Shown in pieces: positions 6,817 to 10,438 of a DNA stretch of 10,438 nt (the stretch's first letter is position 1; every line of letters starts with the position of its first letter). Below the pieces are notes generated by a model. The model saw nothing but the letters and a program-made list of their open reading frames with translations. It ran no database searches and had not been told where the DNA came from. Origin of the DNA: Desulfobacteraceae bacterium (lineage in GTDB: Bacteria; Desulfobacterota; Desulfobacteria; Desulfobacterales; BuS5); the NCBI GenBank assembly GCA_030642865.1, contig DAOWMW010000022.1, positions 1 through 10,438 on the forward strand, in the 5' to 3' direction. The position numbers were made by a program, and so were the translations under genes.

Positions 6817-6976
6817 GATTCGATCGAAAATAAATTGGCAATTTTAAGTGTTGAGGCGCCTGCCTGACAAGGCGTGAAAACGCAGGAATATCAAGATATT
6901 TATACGTTTTCGTAACGCAGTCAGGCAGGATGGATCGGCGCTTAAAATGTTAAGTTATTTTCGATCGAGTCCTAAG
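6812..6976. repeat. Family B 165-bp palindromic element, copy 1
   Basis: The left end CTAAGGATTCGATCGAAAAT (6812-6831) and the complement of the right end, CTTAGGACTCGATCGAAAAT (6976-6957), are inverted repeats. Pairing continues through ATTTTAAG (6841-6848) with CTTAAAAT (6941-6948) and CTGCCTGAC/GTCAGGCAG to the centre AATATC-AA-GATATT at 6887-6900. The axis of symmetry is within a base of the element's midpoint. A second, inverted copy begins at 10320. It occupies the spacer between convergent genes and could act as a bidirectional terminator. Its right tip overlaps the transglycosylase stop codon. No protein is encoded. Confidence 0.8.
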
Positions 6977-7670
6977 CTTTACCTCTATAATATTCATAAT
7001 ATTCAAAAACTTTTATTATATAGTAACGTGTGGCTGTAAACGGGGGGACACCATTGTACTGCCTGACCCTTTTGCTCCCGGCGTTATATGCAGCAAGGGC
7101 CAGCTCAATATTTCCATCAAATTGAATAAGGAGATACTTAAAGTATTTTACACCACCGTTAATGTTATATTCAGGGTTGAAGCTATCTTTAACGCCCAGC
7201 CACTTGGCTGTATTCGGCATTAACTGCATGAGACCCTGCGCCCCTTTTTCCGAAAGCGCATCAGGATTGTATCCGGACTCTACCATAATAATAGCCTTTA
7301 TAAGAGCAGGATCAACCTGATGTTGTTTAGCTGCCTGAAAAATGATGGGATCGAATAGCGTATTCGGAGGTGTTTTGTTTACCTTGATATTATTTTTGGA
7401 AGAAACAAATAGTTGGTTTACAGATATTCTTGAAAAGACTATAAAATTAGATGAACCAGGTTCTAATTCTGCCTTTTCAATGGAAATTATTTTATCTGAA
7501 AGTGTATTATCAACAGATACGAGAGATTCTGCTGAAGAATTTTTAACAGGTATTATTTTGTTGGTATAATTATTTGCCCATGCAAAAAATAAAAAAATAA
7601 ATATTGCAAAAATAAATATCCAACTATTCTGTTTTACTAAAAAAAAATCTAACAATAATTTTTTGTGCAT
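6972..7670 (-). CDS. Membrane-anchored SLT-domain lytic transglycosylase (GH23-like)
   Basis: The predicted enzyme cleaves the MurNAc-GlcNAc bond of peptidoglycan, forming 1,6-anhydro products, on the periplasmic side. The 232-residue protein has a hydrophobic helix at about 17-31 after a basic N-terminus, read as an uncleaved anchor or signal. A low-complexity stem follows to about 104, then a goose-type lysozyme/SLT domain to the end. Family motifs are MVESGYNP with catalytic Glu131, GAQGLMQLMP (143-152), and ALAAYNAG (191-198) followed by a Tyr-rich tail. ATG 7670 has a GGAG site (7682-7679) at 8-base spacing. Its final TAG lies inside the tip of the adjoining family B repeat. The gene lies downstream of mreBC but is separated from it by 529 bases and probably has its own promoter (7723-7751). 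I cannot assign a specific mlt name. Confidence 0.92.
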   Translation of the reverse strand: MHKKLLLDFFLVKQNSWIFIFAIFIFLFFAWANNYTNKIIPVKNSSAESLVSVDNTLSDKIISIEKAELEPGSSNFIVFSRISVNQLFVSSKNNIKVNKTPPNTLFDPIIFQAAKQHQVDPALIKAIIMVESGYNPDALSEKGAQGLMQLMPNTAKWLGVKDSFNPEYNINGGVKYFKYLLIQFDGNIELALAAYNAGSKRVRQYNGVPPFTATRYYIIKVFEYYEYYRGKA

Positions 7671-7722
7671 TAAATTTGCTCCACTGAATTTTTTTCAAAT
7701 TATCATAAAAAAATAATAAAAT

Positions 7723-7751
7723 AGAATAAAGTACTGCAATAAAAATGCCAA
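7723..7751 (-). promoter_or_regulatory. Candidate promoter for the lytic transglycosylase gene
   Basis: On the minus strand TTGGCA (7751-7746) and TATTCT (7728-7723) have 17-base spacing. The -35 box matches consensus at five of six positions and the -10 at four. Transcription would begin about 45 bases ahead of the ATG, leaving room for the GGAG ribosome site. The match is sequence-only, in AT-rich DNA. Confidence 0.4.
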
Positions 7752-8053
7752 ACAGAACATTGATATATAAAATATTGTAATATCAACCAGCTATCTATAA
7801 TGCTAAAGTTTAGAAATAATAATTATATAACAAAAAATTCATAAATAATGTATTATTTCTCATTAATTGGAAAATTATTGTACTCCGCCAGCTATAGACT
7901 GTCAGGTATACTTCGGAGGGTTACGACTTGCGTTTTTCAGGTGAGCAATGAGGATCAATAGCAAGGCATGACTATTTAAGTTAACCAAATAGTTTGTTTA
8001 AAAGTAACTACTCAGATGATACTTGTTGTCGTAGATATTGGCTGAACAGGTAC
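7752..8053. other. Intergenic stretch upstream of the transglycosylase, no gene recognised
   Basis: 7752-7870 is simple AT-rich DNA. About 7880-8050 is less AT-biased and non-coding in all frames as far as I can read it. It contains the inverted repeat ACTATTT (7971-7977) with AAATAGT (7987-7993). It also has GTAACTACTCAG (8004-8015), which nearly matches GTAATTACTCAG at 138-149. It may be debris of an older mobile element. I find no mreD remnant here. Confidence 0.4.
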
Positions 8054-8190
8054 CTTAGGATCGTGAATTTTATAAATTACCCAGAATTACTTGTTTTTGT
8101 GCCCGTCTTCCGTGTTACATAAATGGCCACAGACTCCGAGTATGCAGCCCTTGATGCGCCTTGAAGACGACCACAAGCCCGGCGCAATTA
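8054..8190. repeat. Family A palindromic element, copy 3 (inverted, truncated)
   Basis: It starts with CTTAGGATCGTGAATTTTAT (8054-8073) and runs to GGCGCAATTA (8181-8190). On the opposite strand it matches copy 1 closely from TAATTGCGCC through to the CCTAAG tip. Compared with copy 1 it lacks the central REP-like block of about 35 bases and the outer 30-odd bases of the other end. It stops about 9 bases short of the mreC stop codon. Central arm pairing has decayed (GCATCAAGGG against ATAAATGG), so it appears older than copy 1. Confidence 0.7.
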
Positions 8191-8199
8191 GCTGAATAA

Positions 8200-9045
8200 T
8201 TACTTTTTGATTTTATTACCAGGAGGCGTTTCCTGCACCTGAGGCTCCAAAAGCACCAAAACTTCTTCAAGTCTTTCAAAATCAACATAAGGTGTAACTG
8301 TCATCTCCTGAAAAATCCCGGAGACGCGCTTAACAATTCCTGAGACATACCCAATACTTAATCCCTTGGGGAAAACGCCATCAAGCCCTGTGGAAACCAC
8401 CACATCATTCACATTAACATCATGCTTGCGTAAAACATATTTAAAAAGGCACTCCCCATAAGACTTGCCTTTTACAATACCCCGTGCCCTTGTCCTTTGG
8501 ATAAGGCCATCCACCGCACTATTCTGATCAATAATCAACAACACCTTTGAAGCGTTGAAAGAGACCTCTGTTATCTGTCCAACAATCCCCTCGGGAGCAA
8601 CAACAGGCAAGAGTTTTTCAACACCATCTTTTGATCCCTTGTCAATTATTATGGTTTTAATCCATACAGTGGGATCGCTGCCAATAACTTCGGCTGCAAC
8701 AACCTGGCCGACAATGGTCTGTCTGAAATTAAGTAATTTGCGAAACCTGTCATTTGAAAGTTCTAATTCATTACATCTATTATTTTTTTTAAAGGCATGG
8801 GCCAACTGAGTTTTAAATTTTTTATTTTCTTCGGCAACAGAAACAAGATAAAAATATTGATACCACAAATCTTTAGCAAAGAGGATTAAATCGGTGGATC
8901 CCTCTTGAAAAGGAGCAATAATATAAATTGCAAACCTGCTGATAGCAATCGACGAAGAGCGGCGGCTTAGCACGGAAAGAGCAATAATATTTGCAGTAAT
9001 AAAAATGATCATTCCAATTATCAATACCATTCTTTTTGAAAACAT
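8200..9045 (-). CDS. mreC: Rod shape-determining protein MreC
   Basis: MreC is a bitopic inner-membrane protein whose periplasmic domain links the MreB cytoskeleton to the elongation-specific peptidoglycan synthases PBP2 and RodA. The 281-residue protein has a membrane helix at about 7-27, then a predicted coiled coil at about 70-105 (EENKKFKTQLAHAFKKNNRC region). The beta-rich MreC domain follows, including VVAAEVIGSDPTVW, IDKGSKDGVEKLLPVVAPEG and VSTGLDGVFPKGLSIGYV. A short Pro/Lys tail ends the protein. It starts four bases after the mreB stop codon without a clear ribosome site, which implies translational coupling. mreD, the usual next gene, is absent: a family A repeat begins about 9 bases beyond the stop. 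Confidence 0.95.
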   Translation of the reverse strand: MFSKRMVLIIGMIIFITANIIALSVLSRRSSSIAISRFAIYIIAPFQEGSTDLILFAKDLWYQYFYLVSVAEENKKFKTQLAHAFKKNNRCNELELSNDRFRKLLNFRQTIVGQVVAAEVIGSDPTVWIKTIIIDKGSKDGVEKLLPVVAPEGIVGQITEVSFNASKVLLIIDQNSAVDGLIQRTRARGIVKGKSYGECLFKYVLRKHDVNVNDVVVSTGLDGVFPKGLSIGYVSGIVKRVSGIFQEMTVTPYVDFERLEEVLVLLEPQVQETPPGNKIKK

Positions 9046-9049
9046 GAAG

Positions 9050-10319
<1,270 letters not shown>

Positions 10320-10438
10320 CTAAGGGCTCGCTCAAAAATAACTTAACATTTTAAGCGTCGATCCATCCTGCCTGACTGCGTTACGAAAACGTATAAATAT
10401 CTTGATATTCCTACGCTTTCGCGCCTTGTCAGGCAGGC
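10320..10438. repeat. Family B palindromic element, copy 2 (cut by window edge)
   Basis: From CTAAGGGCTCGCTC onward this is the reverse complement of copy 1. It matches through ATAACTTAACATTTTAAGCG, the TGCCTGAC arm, the centre TATCTTGATA and the opposite arm GTCAGGCAGGC, where the window ends. I count only about four mismatches over the last 104 bases, with more divergence at the outer tip. The distal tip should lie some 45 bases beyond the window. Confidence 0.75.

Noticed and set aside
7880..8050. Degenerate mreD or insertion-sequence gene between mreC and the transglycosylase gene
   Set aside because: I could not read a hydrophobic MreD-like or transposase-like stretch in any frame; it is left as an unexplained spacer.

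Overview
The window looks like chromosomal DNA from a low-GC anaerobic bacterium, most plausibly a Desulfobacterota (former Deltaproteobacteria, Desulfobacterales-like) genome. This is inferred from the tandem BadF/HgdC-type acyl-CoA dehydratase activase, the TolR and MreB/MreC sequence types, and AT-rich spacers full of palindromic repeats. No 16S gene or other taxonomic marker is present, so the assignment is tentative. There are six protein genes and no RNA gene that I can recognise.

Layout: 1-444 is AT-rich sequence without a convincing gene, ending in a REP-like hairpin. 445-867 (-) is a lone tolR/exbD gene. 887-1090 is a 204-bp palindromic repeat (family A, copy 1) whose loop carries a second REP-like hairpin. 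A class III-like sirtuin gene (+, about 1346-2182) is followed by a spacer with a good promoter candidate embedded in TAGTG/CACTA half-sites. Then comes a very large (+) gene, 2446-6720. It encodes a 1424-residue fusion of two acyl-CoA dehydratase activase ATPase domains, a four-cysteine linker, a DUF2229-type domain and a dehydratase D-component-like C-terminus.

6721-6971 is a convergent spacer made almost entirely of repeats: a short hairpin, an end-to-end remnant of family A (copy 2), and a near-perfect 165-bp palindrome (family B, copy 1). The tip of B1 supplies the stop codon of the next gene, a membrane-anchored lytic transglycosylase (6972-7670, -). A 529-bp spacer with family A copy 3 separates it from mreC (8200-9045, -) and mreB (9050-10090, -). 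The window ends inside a second family B copy.

Together, mreB, mreC and the transglycosylase are cell-envelope and shape functions. TolR is also an envelope component, but it lies at the other end and has no visible TolQ, TolA or TolB partner. The sirtuin and activase genes are co-oriented. They could both concern acyl-CoA metabolism (activation of radical dehydratases, and removal of acyl groups from lysines), but that link is inference. No defence, phage, CRISPR or clearly new enzymatic system is present. The most distinctive content is the set of palindromic non-autonomous elements sharing CTTAGGA-like tips and GTAG-type REP hairpins, which sit within tens of bases of several gene ends.
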